Source of the DNA: Vibrio sp. 16
GTDB taxonomy: Bacteria; Pseudomonadota; Gammaproteobacteria; Enterobacterales; Vibrionaceae
Length of the DNA: 64,000 nucleotides
NCBI RefSeq assembly: GCF_963681195.1
Contig: NZ_OY808998.1
Span: 1,240,001 to 1,304,000 of the forward strand
Direction of reading: 5' to 3'
A model generated the notes under the pieces. It saw only the letters and a program-made list of their open reading frames with translations, ran no database searches and had not been told where the DNA came from. The position numbers and the translations under genes were made by a program. Positions 42,126 through 51,949 of the stretch are shown in pieces. Each line of letters opens with the position of its first letter. Position 1 is the first letter of the stretch.

Positions 42126-43724
42126 CTATCGCAGTAGCCCTTGTGATTTAGCCATTTTATTTGCGAGTGTTGGAGCAGCCCAAAGACTCGGTAACAGAAT
42201 AAATGATACGGGAACTGCGGTAATCACGATAAACGATTGCAAAGCTGAGATTCCGCCAGAACCGACCGAAATCAACGCGATCGCGACGATCCCCATCATC
42301 ACACCCCAAAAGCAGCGCATCAAGCCGTTTGGTTCCGTTGAGCCAGAAATCACAACAGAGATGGTGTAAGTCATCGAATCACCTGTTGTCACAATAAAGG
42401 TGGTGGTGAGTACCAAAAATAGCAGGGAAATCCCTGTAGCAAATGGCAGTTGCTCGGTAATCGCTAACAAGGCTGCAGGCAAGTTAAACCCTTCAAATGC
42501 TTGTGAAATTAGCCCAGGCGATTCGAGCTCAAACGCTAAGCCACTTCCCCCAACAACACTGAACCAAAAACATGTGATCAGTGGGGCGGCGATGCTAATG
42601 GACAAAATCATTTGGCGCAGAGTGCGGCCTCGTGAAATCCGAGCAATGAAAATGGCCATCATTGGGCCGTAACCGATGAACCATCCCCAGAAGAAGACCG
42701 TCCACCAACTCAGCCATTCGCTGTCATTTCGATACAGTGCCATTGGGAAAAAGTTGTCCACCATGCGTCCAATACCCTGTACATAGCCATCGATGATGAA
42801 ACCAGTAGGGCCAAAGACCAAGAGGTATCCAACCAGAAGCACTGCCAAAATGACGTTGTAACGGCTGACAATTTGAATACCTTTGCTAAGTCCGCTCAGT
42901 GCCGATAGCGTATACGCTAGAATGGCAAAGAGTATCACGATGCTTTGAGTGGCAAAGGTATCGGGAACGTCGAAAAGCGAATTGAGCGCGTAGCTAATTT
43001 GCAGACCAAGAAACCCGATAGGTCCGATGGTTCCCGCTGCCACAGCGACAATACAACAGGCATCCGCAATATGGCCAAGGACACCATGAATGCGATCACC
43101 GAAAACGGGATAGAGTAAAGTTCTTGGCTTTAGTGGCAAACCTTTCTCGTAGTGCAGGTGCATTAGCACAATGGACGACAAGCCGCCAAGTATTGCCCAA
43201 GCCAAAAAGCCCCAATGCATAAACGACTGAGCCAGAGCGTTGATAGCCATATTCTGTGGCGAGGTGCCATGTGAAAACAGAGGTGGCTGAGAAACGTAGT
43301 GGGCGATAGGCTCTGCAGCCGCCCAAAATACGCCGCCCCCTGCGAGCAGTGTGCACAGCACAATCGCAAGCCACTTGCTGTTGGCGATTTCAGGGGCAGA
43401 TAGAGCGCCTAGTCGAACGTCCCCTAAACGGCTCAATGCCATGAATAAGCCAATCAGAAAGTTCGCAAGCAGCAGTACTTGCCAGAACGCACCAAAGTAT
43501 CGAGTTGACAGAGAGAAACCTTGGTTTACGAGCCCTGTCAGACTTTCTGCATCAAACAGTGCTAACAAGACAAAGGCAGTGAGGAACGTACCACTTAACC
43601 AAAATACTGGGTTATGCAGTTCGAGTTTGTAGAAGAACGCGTTGTGTTGAGTGTGCGAGCGGTTAGCAGCGGCACTGGTGGCGTTGATACTGTCACCATC
43701 CATTGGCTGCGTTAAATTAGACAT
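42126..43724 (-). CDS. BCCT-family (betaine/carnitine/choline-type) transporter
   Basis: A 532-residue membrane protein with about twelve helices. BCCT landmarks include LHNPVFWLSGTFLTAFVLLA near the N terminus, GGGVFWAAAEPIAHY, and the Trp-rich helix WLSWWTVFFWGWFIGYGPM, where canonical betaine carriers have a more Trp-rich WxP segment. Members import betaines, choline or carnitine, coupled to Na+ or H+, or exchange them. The altered box (GWFIGYGP) makes the substrate uncertain. The N terminus is ambiguous: the frame opens far upstream, and ATG 43772 with GGGGA is an alternative. The cytoplasmic tail is short, so osmotic activation like that of BetP is not predicted. Confidence 0.85.
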   Translation of the reverse strand: MSNLTQPMDGDSINATSAAANRSHTQHNAFFYKLELHNPVFWLSGTFLTAFVLLALFDAESLTGLVNQGFSLSTRYFGAFWQVLLLANFLIGLFMALSRLGDVRLGALSAPEIANSKWLAIVLCTLLAGGGVFWAAAEPIAHYVSQPPLFSHGTSPQNMAINALAQSFMHWGFLAWAILGGLSSIVLMHLHYEKGLPLKPRTLLYPVFGDRIHGVLGHIADACCIVAVAAGTIGPIGFLGLQISYALNSLFDVPDTFATQSIVILFAILAYTLSALSGLSKGIQIVSRYNVILAVLLVGYLLVFGPTGFIIDGYVQGIGRMVDNFFPMALYRNDSEWLSWWTVFFWGWFIGYGPMMAIFIARISRGRTLRQMILSISIAAPLITCFWFSVVGGSGLAFELESPGLISQAFEGFNLPAALLAITEQLPFATGISLLFLVLTTTFIVTTGDSMTYTISVVISGSTEPNGLMRCFWGVMMGIVAIALISVGSGGISALQSFIVITAVPVSFILLPSLWAAPTLANKMAKSQGLLR

Positions 43725-43884
43725 CAATAAGTTCGCTATTTGTTGGTCAGTCGTTATGATTGACCTATGCATGTATCCCCATATGAAATAAACAATAACT
43801 GTGAGGTGCGTCAAAAAGCGTGTGATACTAACATGTTTATTAATAGATTCGCAGCGAATTACCAACAAGTGGTGAATGATTCAT

Positions 43885-46362
43885 CTATTGAGCGCCGCTT
43901 GCGTAATTCTTCGCCAGCAAATCGGCAGATAGTGGTCTCTCAATAAAGTAGCCTTGCAATAAATCGCAGCCATATTCTATTAGCCTGACTTTTTGCGCTT
44001 GTGTTTCGACGCCCTCGGCGACGACTCGCATGTCCGAAGAGCGAGCAATCGCCAAGATCGCTTTGACTAATGAGTTACTTTGTTCAGAGTTGAGCATCTT
44101 GTCTATAAACACTCGGTCGATCTTCAATTCATCAAGTGGCAAGTTGCTCAAATAACTGAGAGAAGAATAACCGGTACCAAAATCATCGAGTGAAATGGTA
44201 AAGCCCAGCTCTTTAAGTTGATTGATGATTGGTGTCACCTTGGGCAGATCGTTAATGAGTACGTTTTCGGTAATCTCTAAAGTGATGCGATTAGGTGGCA
44301 TCGCGTGTTTTGCACTCGCCGAGAGCAGTTGAGTGACGAAGGATTCATTGACTAGCTGCATGGGTGAAATATTGACAGAGAGTGCCAAGTCACTGTCGGG
44401 GAATATTTTATTGATCTCTTCGCATGAACGTTCAAGGACAAATTCGCCAAGCTCGCTGATCAGGCCGATTTCCTCCGCCAGAGTGATAAATTCGAGAGGG
44501 GAAACATGGCCAAGCTGAGGGTTGTGCCAACGCAAAAGGCTCTCGACACCGTAAATCTTGCCCGTCTTGGCGTTGATTTGCGGTTGGTAAACAACAGAAA
44601 GCTCACCGCGTTCAATGGCACCGCGAAGTTCACGCTCTAACAGGAAGTCATACTGAACTTGCTGATTGATGGTGCTGTCGAAAAACAACACATCGCCTTT
44701 TTGTCTCGCTTTAGATTTGTACAAAACAATGTCTGCTTTTGAGATCAAATCTTCTGGTTCATCACCATCGGTTGGGAACATGGAGACACCGATCGAGCAA
44801 CTTGCGTATAAGACTTTGTTATCGATAACAAACTGTTGCTTGAACACGTCTTTGATTAACTCGACTTTCTTCTCTGTTTCTGCCAAGTTATTGAGCTCAG
44901 GAAAACAGAAAATAAACTCATCTCCGCCGAATCGAGCGACAAACTCATCGGGTTGTAAAAAGGCTTCAAACTTCTTACCAATTTCACTCAATAAACGGTC
45001 GCCTGCCGAGTGGCCATATAGGTCGTTTACTTTTTTGAAATCGTCCAAGTCGACGAACATCACTGCAAGCTGTTGACATTGGCTTCTCGATCGCTCGATG
45101 CCAGCATTAATGTGTTCGTGCAGCAGAGAGCGATTAGGCAAACCGGTCAACTCATCGTGCAGTGCCATGTGTTCCAGTTTGTCTTTGGTTTGCTGAAGTT
45201 GGCTAAAGTCACTGTTGATCTTGCTTTGAAATCGTTCGAACCGAGAAGCGATCAGTTTACTCATCATAAGCGAGAACAGGGCCACAATAAGCGTCGTAAT
45301 CACGCCGATAGTGATCATCTGAGCGACGGCTTTTTGCTGTTCTTCTTCCGTTTGTTGCTGTCTTTCTAGGATAAAACGTTGACTATTTTCATCGTAAATC
45401 CCAGAGCCGATGCGCCACTCCCATTTAGGCTCTTTCAGGATGTAACTGCTTTTGGCGAAGTCAGAGACACCGGGTGGGGCGTAAATGGCTTGGTGATGGA
45501 CAAACTGCTGGTCTGATTGAAGAATGTCTCGCACCCCTTCGATGTTAACTTCATTGCCAAGCGTGAGCGCGTTTTTGCCAATCAATTCGGGATCAATGTG
45601 CGATAAAATGGTGCCGTCCGCGTCTAGCACGAAAACATAGCCAAACTCACCAAATCTTAGGTTTTTAATCCATGCTAAGACGGTTTGTTTAATGTCGTCT
45701 TCTACGTCAACAACATAGTCTCCAGTACCAATGAACCAATCGTAGGGCTCGAAATACTTACCGAAGCCGATTTTCTCAAACTCTTTGTTTTTGTTGTCAG
45801 GTTTGACGAACCACCAACGATAGAAGGCTTCGCCATTTGCTTTCACTTGTTCACCCATTTCTCGAACAATATAGCTGCCACGAACGTCCTTAAAGTCCCA
45901 AAGAGAGGTGCCTTCCACGCGCGGAAGCAACGGGTGCATCACGTTGAGCCCTTCGGTTTTGTAGATAAAAAAGTAGCCGCGCCCATTGTTGAAGCGGATG
46001 TCGCGAAGGGCATCGGTAATGATTTTGGTTACTTCGGCTTCTGGCAGGTGCTTGTTGCTTTCGTAGAGTCGCGTTGCGATGTTGTGCGCTTCATAGATAC
46101 GCGACTGAATGGTGTCTTCAAGTTGTTGCTCTGTTTGCTCACGGGCAAACTTTACTTGTTGAGCAACGTATTCGACTTGTTTGGTTAAAAGTTGGTTTTC
46201 GCGTTGCTGGTACTCTTCTTTGAGTGCAAGAAGTTTTTCTTGGGAGCCCATCAGCACGTCAGTTACAGCAAGCACAACCCAAAGCAACGTGAATGCACCG
46301 ACGATGCTAGCAGGAGCATAAGTGATTAACTTAAGTAGTTTTTTATCGGTAATCTCAGCCAT
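43885..46362 (-). CDS. Cache-GGDEF-EAL protein (dual c-di-GMP domain)
   Basis: An 825-residue inner-membrane protein. One N-terminal helix (about 12-34), a periplasmic Cache-type sensor (about 60-340, with GRGYFFIYKTEGLNVMHP and WRIGSGIYDE), a second helix, then GGDEF (about 395-555) and EAL (about 565-815). The GGDEF site FGGDEF is intact, but the inhibitory RxxD position reads QPDE. The EAL domain has YGVESLLRW, SLDDFGTGYSSL and EITENVL, so phosphodiesterase activity is expected. Which activity dominates is not predictable. It should respond to a small extracellular metabolite bound by the Cache domain. Confidence 0.92.
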   Translation of the reverse strand: MAEITDKKLLKLITYAPASIVGAFTLLWVVLAVTDVLMGSQEKLLALKEEYQQRENQLLTKQVEYVAQQVKFAREQTEQQLEDTIQSRIYEAHNIATRLYESNKHLPEAEVTKIITDALRDIRFNNGRGYFFIYKTEGLNVMHPLLPRVEGTSLWDFKDVRGSYIVREMGEQVKANGEAFYRWWFVKPDNKNKEFEKIGFGKYFEPYDWFIGTGDYVVDVEDDIKQTVLAWIKNLRFGEFGYVFVLDADGTILSHIDPELIGKNALTLGNEVNIEGVRDILQSDQQFVHHQAIYAPPGVSDFAKSSYILKEPKWEWRIGSGIYDENSQRFILERQQQTEEEQQKAVAQMITIGVITTLIVALFSLMMSKLIASRFERFQSKINSDFSQLQQTKDKLEHMALHDELTGLPNRSLLHEHINAGIERSRSQCQQLAVMFVDLDDFKKVNDLYGHSAGDRLLSEIGKKFEAFLQPDEFVARFGGDEFIFCFPELNNLAETEKKVELIKDVFKQQFVIDNKVLYASCSIGVSMFPTDGDEPEDLISKADIVLYKSKARQKGDVLFFDSTINQQVQYDFLLERELRGAIERGELSVVYQPQINAKTGKIYGVESLLRWHNPQLGHVSPLEFITLAEEIGLISELGEFVLERSCEEINKIFPDSDLALSVNISPMQLVNESFVTQLLSASAKHAMPPNRITLEITENVLINDLPKVTPIINQLKELGFTISLDDFGTGYSSLSYLSNLPLDELKIDRVFIDKMLNSEQSNSLVKAILAIARSSDMRVVAEGVETQAQKVRLIEYGCDLLQGYFIERPLSADLLAKNYASGAQ

Positions 46363-46559
46363 GAAGTAGAGGCGGTCCTTGCTGCGTAATTGTTATAAAG
46401 AATAACAAATATATTTCAAATTATTTCAATCATATCGGGCTCGCCAAATTCTGCAATGTTAAAAATCACAATTAAGTGGTTATACAGAGTGCATAACCCG
46501 AAAGTTTGTTCATACTTGAGTGAGTTCTTAGCAACTTAGGAGTGATTCAACTGAGGTGG

Positions 46560-47480
46560 ATGATATGGATAGGCGTGTTTGCTCCCTCTTTAGTTTGGGT
46601 CACGCTGACGTTTTATGAGGTGACTTGGTGGGCGGAAAATGTTGTCACGTTTCCTAGCCTGTTTTTTATCACCTATCTTTTTGTTGCCTGTGTGCTTTTA
46701 TTTTGCCAACGATGGGTGTGGTCGCTCATTAGTTGCTGTTTCGCTACCATTTTTTGGCTGCTTAGCCCGGTGAGTGTGCAGAAAGTATCCCATGAATGCG
46801 CTAATTCGATTGCAGTGGCGCAGTACAACTTGCTCTATGACAACGAAAATCTGAATGAAGTGCTCAGTTATCTTCACAATCACGCATTTGATTTGGTTGT
46901 TTTGCAAGAAGTCTCGCCGCCTGTTGGGGAAAAAATCCAATTGCTGGACGATATTTATCCTTATATGTATGGGGGACAAGAGGGCGTTGGTTATCCTTCT
47001 GGGCAGATGATACTCAGCCAAACGGAACTCAGTGGTTTGTCTGTGTATTGGACGTCCGATCGACAGGCCATTATTCAAGGAATATGGCGACCAAACAAAC
47101 AGCAAGCCTTTCAGTTGATGACGGCTCATCCACCTTCACCGAGGTCGTTAGAGCTGTGGCAACGGCGCAATGGGTTAATGAGTGAAGTGGGTTCTTTGTT
47201 GTCCAGTCATTCCAATGATGAGGTTTTGATTGTCGGTGATTTTAATCTGTCGGCGATTAGTTTGCGATTCGCGCGTCTTTTTCCCAGTTTTCAGACCGCA
47301 CCAGTGGCAAGTTGGCCTAATCGAGTAAAACAGTGGTATGTGCCAGCAAGCTTTATGATAGCGATTGATCACTTATGGCTAAAATCGACGGGTGAAGGGC
47401 GGAGAATTTGCCAGCGAGAGAGCAAGCAAAGTCCAAGCGGATCGGATCATCGCTTGATTGTCACTGAAATCGGGTATTAG
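46560..47480 (+). CDS. Membrane-anchored endonuclease/exonuclease/phosphatase-family protein
   Basis: A 306-residue protein with three hydrophobic segments in the first 75 residues, then an EEP (exonuclease-endonuclease-phosphatase) domain. Catalytic landmarks are YNLLYDNEN, DLVVLQEVS, VGDFNLSAIS and the C-terminal GSDHRLIV. Members of this membrane-tethered group are often annotated as UPF or DUF EEP proteins, and their substrate (lipid or nucleic acid) is unclear. GTG 46542 opens the frame, but it lies in the AGGAG sequence. ATG 46560 after GAGG is preferred with moderate certainty. A hairpin terminator follows. Confidence 0.82.
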   Translation: MIWIGVFAPSLVWVTLTFYEVTWWAENVVTFPSLFFITYLFVACVLLFCQRWVWSLISCCFATIFWLLSPVSVQKVSHECANSIAVAQYNLLYDNENLNEVLSYLHNHAFDLVVLQEVSPPVGEKIQLLDDIYPYMYGGQEGVGYPSGQMILSQTELSGLSVYWTSDRQAIIQGIWRPNKQQAFQLMTAHPPSPRSLELWQRRNGLMSEVGSLLSSHSNDEVLIVGDFNLSAISLRFARLFPSFQTAPVASWPNRVKQWYVPASFMIAIDHLWLKSTGEGRRICQRESKQSPSGSDHRLIVTEIGY

Positions 47481-47486
47481 AGACGC

Positions 47487-47513
47487 AAACCGCCACTCAA
47501 GGAGTGGCGGTTT
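47487..47513. terminator. Hairpin terminator between convergent genes
   Basis: A 12-bp perfect stem AAACCGCCACTC/GAGTGGCGGTTT with an AAG loop lies just after the EEP stop and faces the end of the DUF3316 gene. T tracts are weak. Confidence 0.7.
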
Positions 47514-47529
47514 GGTTAAGCAGCGCAGA

Positions 47530-47874
47530 TTAGCTGTGATTGCTTTCTCTGTGTTTGTACTGGTAGTCGACATCGACAACGGCTTTATACTCAATCTTGC
47601 CGTCAATCGTTCCAAACTCTTTCACCGCGACGTTCATATCGTTGACGATGATACTCTGGTAAATCGCGTCATTTGGCCCAGTCACGAGTTTATTTTCTAG
47701 TTCATTTTGTGACATCTGTTTGAACTCCTCCACGAGGCCAAAACCCGCTTGATACGCTTGCTCTTTTGATGCGTAACTATCTGTTGTAAACGTGCGCTCT
47801 GACTGTACCGTTGACGTTGCTGCAAATACCGATGTGCTCAAAACCAGTGATGCTAATAGAATGATTTTTTTCAT
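47530..47874 (-). CDS. Exported DUF3316-like protein
   Basis: A 114-residue protein with a clear signal peptide (MKKIILLASLVLSTSVFA, cleavage near residue 18). The mature part has TTDSYASKEQAYQAGFGLVEEF and ends IDGKIEYKAVVDVDYQYKHRES, features I associate with DUF3316 periplasmic proteins of vibrios. The function is unknown. It has no lipobox and no Cys in the mature part. Confidence 0.75.
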   Translation of the reverse strand: MKKIILLASLVLSTSVFAATSTVQSERTFTTDSYASKEQAYQAGFGLVEEFKQMSQNELENKLVTGPNDAIYQSIIVNDMNVAVKEFGTIDGKIEYKAVVDVDYQYKHRESNHS

Positions 47875-48133
47875 ACGGGTTTCTCCTCTTGGCTAACCGT
47901 TGAGAACCATACTATCTTCAGTTACGTAAGAGGTCAGTCAAGGTATGTAAAGATAATCCTAGGTTTCGTAAAGGATTTGTTGATTATGATTACATGCCGA
48001 TTGCTCGATCCTGACATTGGTGTTTTTCTTTCGTTTCTTGTCAGAGAGACGACATAGTGACATCAGAGTATGGGATATTTGATACTGATATTGGGCGTTA
48101 ACGATGCTCTGCAACCATAAAAAACAAGGATGA

Positions 48134-48967
48134 ATGATGAGAGCTGGGTTGGTAACACTGATGTGTTGTTTGCTGTTGGTAGGGTGTGGAACCAAGTTTG
48201 TCTACAACAACATGGACTGGCTGTTGATCGAGTACTTGGAAGACTATGTCGACCTAAACAGTGACCAAGAGTCGCTGATTGAGCAGAGGGTAGCGCTACT
48301 GAGTGAGTGGCACCGGAGCGAAGAAATACCTAACTATGTTGAGCATCTGGACGAGCTGATGACGCTTGACCTTAAAAATCTGACCGCCGCTCAGTTAAAC
48401 GCGCAGGAGGAGAAGCTGCGTGCGCATACCGATCGCATCGTCAAACGGGTTGCGCCTGATCTTGCCCAGTTGATACATAAACTGTCTGACGAGCAAGTGG
48501 ATGAGTTAATGGACAACATTCGGGTCAGGCACAGCAAATACAAAGCGAAATACAGCCAACTTAACGAGGAAGAAGTTCGCCAAGTGTACGCTGAGAGAAT
48601 CGCAGAAAGTATGGAAAACTGGCTAGGCAGATTAACAAAGGATCAAGAGCGCTTGGTTGAGCAGTGGTCAAACGATTTGCAGATTACGACTTCGGATTGG
48701 AGCGACCACCAAACCAACTTACGAATCAGAATCAGCCAACTGCTGAACCAGCGGTCAGATTTGAACGCGACAGAGCGAGAAATGAACACCTTACTTGTTG
48801 ACTCTGAGAGTCTGTATTCCCCTATGCTACGGAGCAAAATTGAACACAATCGTGATGTTGCGACTCGCTATATTGTCGAAATCGCCACTCAAGCCTCGGA
48901 TAAACAAATCGAACACTACCGAAAAGAATTGCGCGACTGGAAGGAGATAGCTTTGGCGATACAGTGA
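48134..48967 (+). CDS. DUF6279-like lipoprotein
   Basis: A 277-residue lipoprotein. The lipobox LLVGC (Cys about 18) follows a short hydrophobic stretch. The mature protein is highly helical and charged, with VYNNMDWLLIEYLEDYVDLNSDQE right after the lipidation site, the pattern of the DUF6279 family of proteobacterial outer-membrane lipoproteins. No catalytic motif is visible. Two consecutive ATG codons (48134 and 48137) follow an AAGGA site. It may be a scaffold lipoprotein, and its function is unknown. Confidence 0.8.
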   Translation: MMRAGLVTLMCCLLLVGCGTKFVYNNMDWLLIEYLEDYVDLNSDQESLIEQRVALLSEWHRSEEIPNYVEHLDELMTLDLKNLTAAQLNAQEEKLRAHTDRIVKRVAPDLAQLIHKLSDEQVDELMDNIRVRHSKYKAKYSQLNEEEVRQVYAERIAESMENWLGRLTKDQERLVEQWSNDLQITTSDWSDHQTNLRIRISQLLNQRSDLNATEREMNTLLVDSESLYSPMLRSKIEHNRDVATRYIVEIATQASDKQIEHYRKELRDWKEIALAIQ

Positions 48968-49056
48968 GTTTGAGCTCAGTGTGGTCGATAGGTTGTTTAC
49001 CGCCAAGGGTGGGTGCAGTACATTAAATCATCAACAACCAGTTTCGCAACAATACT

Positions 49057-49818
49057 ATGGAATGGATTCTGTTATTTATCGCGGGCGTGTTGGGGGGCGT
49101 TCTAAATAGCGTGGCAGGCGGAGGCAGTTTTATTACCTTTCCGACGCTGCTTTTCGTTGGCGTCCCTCCCATTTCCGCAAACGCAACCAATACCTTTGCT
49201 GTGTGTGCCGGCTACATCAGCGGCGCTTATGGCTTTAAACAAGAAATCTCACAGACTAAGCAGATTGGTTCGATCATACTTTGGAGTCTGGTCGGCGGAG
49301 GGCTAGGCGCTTATTTTCTGCTGACGATTGATGAGAGCGCATTCCTCGAGTCGATTCCTTGGCTACTGCTGTTCGCCACGGCTCTTTTTCTTTGTGGGCA
49401 ACATATCAATCAGTTTTTCGTCCGTTTCGCCAGTCGTTCGACGATTTCGCCGATTTGGGCCAAATTGTCGCTGGCCATTTGTCTTGTGCTTGTTTGCGCT
49501 TACGGTGGCTTTTTCAATGCAGGGCTGGGTGTTGTTATTCTCAGCTACCTAGTACTCGCCGGATACAGCAACATCAATCAGATGAATGGCATCAAATTGC
49601 TTGTTTCATCGTGTGTCTCGATTATCGCAATTGTGCTTTTTGTTGCGAATGGAGCGGTCGATTGGCAGCGAGGGTTTGTCGTGATGCTTGGCACACTAGC
49701 AGGGGGATATGCGGCGGCTCGGGTATCAAGAAACATCGCGCAGCACCACATCAAAAATTTTGTCGCACTGTCTAGCATTGGCATGACGTGTTACTTTTTC
49801 TGGGCGACGTACGCATAG
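49057..49818 (+). CDS. TauE/SafE-family membrane transporter
   Basis: A 253-residue membrane protein with about eight helices. The N-terminal repeat motif is LGGVLNSVAGGGSFITFPTLLFVGVPPISANATNTFAV, and the second repeat starts YGGFFNAGLGVVILSYLVLAG, diagnostic of TauE/SafE. Members export sulfite, sulfolactate or other organic anions, or act on taurine metabolism. No sulfonate genes are adjacent. The next gene is small and unrelated, so the substrate remains open. Confidence 0.9.
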   Translation: MEWILLFIAGVLGGVLNSVAGGGSFITFPTLLFVGVPPISANATNTFAVCAGYISGAYGFKQEISQTKQIGSIILWSLVGGGLGAYFLLTIDESAFLESIPWLLLFATALFLCGQHINQFFVRFASRSTISPIWAKLSLAICLVLVCAYGGFFNAGLGVVILSYLVLAGYSNINQMNGIKLLVSSCVSIIAIVLFVANGAVDWQRGFVVMLGTLAGGYAAARVSRNIAQHHIKNFVALSSIGMTCYFFWATYA

Positions 49819-49943
49819 GCGATCATGTGTTAGTCATCACATTGCGATAGTTTTTGAGGTTCTTTTAGAGTTATTTTTGTTCAATTGTCAGATACTTAAT
49901 GCGAGAAAAAGCGGTTTAATCATCTCGCAAGATGGGAGGATGT

Positions 49944-50156
49944 ATGAACAGAAAGCTCGGTCGTGTTATGTCCAACAGCCGAATGGTTAGCTTCGTTGCA
50001 TTTTTGGCTGCTGTGTTTGCATGGGTGCTCAAAATGCCTGCACTGTTGACGGTCTCTATTGTTGCTTTGTTCTTTAGCGCTGCGCTCTATCTCTACGATA
50101 AGTACAAAAGCAACGAGTCTTCTTCAGGTTCTTCCAAGCAAAAAAAGAGCGCTTGA
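49944..50156 (+). CDS. Small membrane protein (70 residues)
   Basis: A 70-residue protein with two hydrophobic stretches (VSFVAFLAAVFAWVL and LTVSIVALFFSAALYLYDKY) and a Ser/Lys-rich hydrophilic tail. It starts at ATG 49944 preceded by GGGAGG. An earlier ATG (49932) lacks a ribosome site. It is probably an inner-membrane protein with both ends inside, and I do not recognise the family. Confidence 0.72.
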   Translation: MNRKLGRVMSNSRMVSFVAFLAAVFAWVLKMPALLTVSIVALFFSAALYLYDKYKSNESSSGSSKQKKSA

Positions 50157-50165
50157 TGCGCTCTT
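50138..50165 (-). terminator. Intrinsic terminator of the aldehyde dehydrogenase gene
   Basis: The stem AAGAGCGC/GCGCTCTT (50145-50152 with 50158-50165) is followed on the minus strand by seven T. It overlaps the end of the small membrane protein gene. Confidence 0.82.
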
Positions 50166-50185
50166 ATCACTCGTTTCGCTCGACG

Positions 50186-51706
50186 TTAGAAGAACCCTAA
50201 AGGATTGACATCGTAACTGATCAGCAAGTTTTTGGTGTTTTGGTAGTGATCCAGCATCATCTTGTGGGTTTCACGCCCGATGCCTGATTTTTTGTATCCG
50301 CCGAACGCCGCGTGAGCTGGGTAGGCGTGGTAACAGTTGATCCAGATTCGGCCAGCTTCAATGTTGCGCCCCATTCGGTAGGCGAGGTTTTGGTCACGTG
50401 TCCACACACCAGCGCCCAAGCCATATTCAGTGTCGTTAGCTATCGCCAGTGCTTCTGCTTCGTCTTTAAAAGTCGTCACAGCAATGACCGGACCAAAGAT
50501 CTCTTCTTGGAACACGCGCATTTTGTTGTGACCTTGAAGCAGCGTTGGTTGAATGTAGTAGCCTGACGCTAAATCATCCTGTTGCTTGGCAATATCGCCA
50601 CCAAACACCACTTTCGCCCCTTCTTGTCGTCCAATTTCCAAGTAGCTCAGAATCTTGTCAAACTGCTCTTGAGAGGCTTGTGCCCCCACTTGTGTATCGG
50701 TATCTAGTGGATTGCCTTGTTGGATCGACTTCGCTCGTTCGGCAACTTTAGCGACAAACTTGTCGTAGATAGATTCATGAACCAGAACGCGCGACGGACA
50801 GGTACACACCTCGCCTTGGTTAAAGAAGGCGAGCAGAGTTCCCTCAATACACTTGTCTAGGTACTCGTCTTCGTGATCAAACACATCAGGGAAGTAGATG
50901 TTCGGTGATTTACCCCCTAGCTCCACAGTTGATGGGATCAAGTTTTCAGCGGCACATTTTAGGATATGGTTACCGACCTCCGTTGAGCCAGTAAATGCGA
51001 GCTTGGCAATGCGGTTGCTGGTGGCCAATGCTTGTCCTGCTTCGCTACCAAAGCCGTTAACTACGTTGACAACGCCCGCAGGGATGAGGTCGCCGATTTT
51101 TTCCATTAACAACAAGATTGATGTCGGGGTTTGCTCCGCTGGTTTAAGGACGACACAACAGCCTGCAGCCAATGCAGGCGCCAGTTTCCAAGCCGCCATG
51201 AGCATTGGAAAGTTCCATGGAATGATCTGACCAACTACGCCGATCGGCTCTGGGAAGTGGTAACTTGCGGTGTTTACGTCCAGTTCTGCTGCGCTACCTT
51301 CTTGGGCGCGAATACAGCCTGCAAAATAACGAAAATGGTCAACAACGAGTGGCAGATCTGCCGCAAGCGTTTCGCGAACAGGTTTTCCGTTTTCCCAAGT
51401 TTCAGCCACTGCGAGCTCCTCGAGGTTTGCTTCAATTCGGTCGGCTATTTTGAGGAGGATATTGGCTCTTTCAGTGACACTGGTTTGCGCCCAAGTCGCG
51501 CGGACATTGTGAGCGGCATCCAGTGCCAATTCGATGTCCTCTTCAGTTGAGCGTGCTACTTTACAGTAAGGCTGACCGTTGATCGGAGAGGTGTTGTCAA
51601 AGTATTCACCACGGGTTGGCTTAACCCATTCTCCACCGATGAAGTTGTCATAGTGAGTTTTGAAGGTAACAACAGAGTCCGGACTGCCAGGTTGTGCGTA
51701 AATCAT
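50186..51706 (-). CDS. NAD(P)-dependent aldehyde dehydrogenase (AldB/ExaC type)
   Basis: A 506-residue cytosolic enzyme oxidising short-chain aldehydes to acids. Landmarks are [22 protein letters not shown] (cofactor site), FTGSTEVG, the catalytic Glu in VELGGKSPN and the catalytic Cys in [11 protein letters not shown], with EEIFGPV near the end. The sequence resembles AldB/AcoD acetaldehyde dehydrogenases. It is divergent from a sigma-54 activator, and a minus-strand -24/-12 promoter plus activator dyads lie between the genes, so induction by alcohols, aldehydes or acetoin through that activator is likely. Confidence 0.93.
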   Translation of the reverse strand: MIYAQPGSPDSVVTFKTHYDNFIGGEWVKPTRGEYFDNTSPINGQPYCKVARSTEEDIELALDAAHNVRATWAQTSVTERANILLKIADRIEANLEELAVAETWENGKPVRETLAADLPLVVDHFRYFAGCIRAQEGSAAELDVNTASYHFPEPIGVVGQIIPWNFPMLMAAWKLAPALAAGCCVVLKPAEQTPTSILLLMEKIGDLIPAGVVNVVNGFGSEAGQALATSNRIAKLAFTGSTEVGNHILKCAAENLIPSTVELGGKSPNIYFPDVFDHEDEYLDKCIEGTLLAFFNQGEVCTCPSRVLVHESIYDKFVAKVAERAKSIQQGNPLDTDTQVGAQASQEQFDKILSYLEIGRQEGAKVVFGGDIAKQQDDLASGYYIQPTLLQGHNKMRVFQEEIFGPVIAVTTFKDEAEALAIANDTEYGLGAGVWTRDQNLAYRMGRNIEAGRIWINCYHAYPAHAAFGGYKKSGIGRETHKMMLDHYQNTKNLLISYDVNPLGFF

Positions 51707-51782
51707 AAAATATCCTTATACATTTCTCGTTTGGATTAATGAGCACTCGTTGTTGCTCATTTATTGTTTCTCATCAGATAAC

Positions 51783-51798
51783 GCAAATCACAGACCAG
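51783..51798 (-). promoter_or_regulatory. Sigma-54 (-24/-12) promoter of the aldehyde dehydrogenase gene
   Basis: On the minus strand CTGGTCTGTGATTTGC keeps the GG and GC doublets exactly 12 bp apart and matches TGG...G and TTGC of the consensus. The expected start of transcription is near 51771, about 65 bases before the ATG. Confidence 0.75.
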
Positions 51799-51879
51799 AT
51801 GTTAAAAACTTGTTGTAAAAAGTTTGTCGCGCTAGAGTTGTCAGGGCGTAGAGAGTGTTGTTTTAAACGCAGATGTGGC

Positions 51880-51946
51880 GAACAGGTGTTAACAAAATGT
51901 TCACCTGTTCCAAAATGGAACACTTTAATTGTTCACAAATGGAACA
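51880..51946. promoter_or_regulatory. Upstream activator sites for the sigma-54 activator
   Basis: Three dyads are packed here: GAACAGGTG (51880-51888) with CACCTGTTC (51902-51910), a perfect TGTTCC-N5-GGAACA (51906-51922) and TGTTCACAAATGGAACA (51930-51946). They share TGTTC/GGAACA half sites and lie about 110-175 bp upstream of the predicted aldehyde dehydrogenase start, the usual enhancer distance. The last one also abuts the activator gene. Confidence 0.7.
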
Positions 51947-51949
51947 GCT

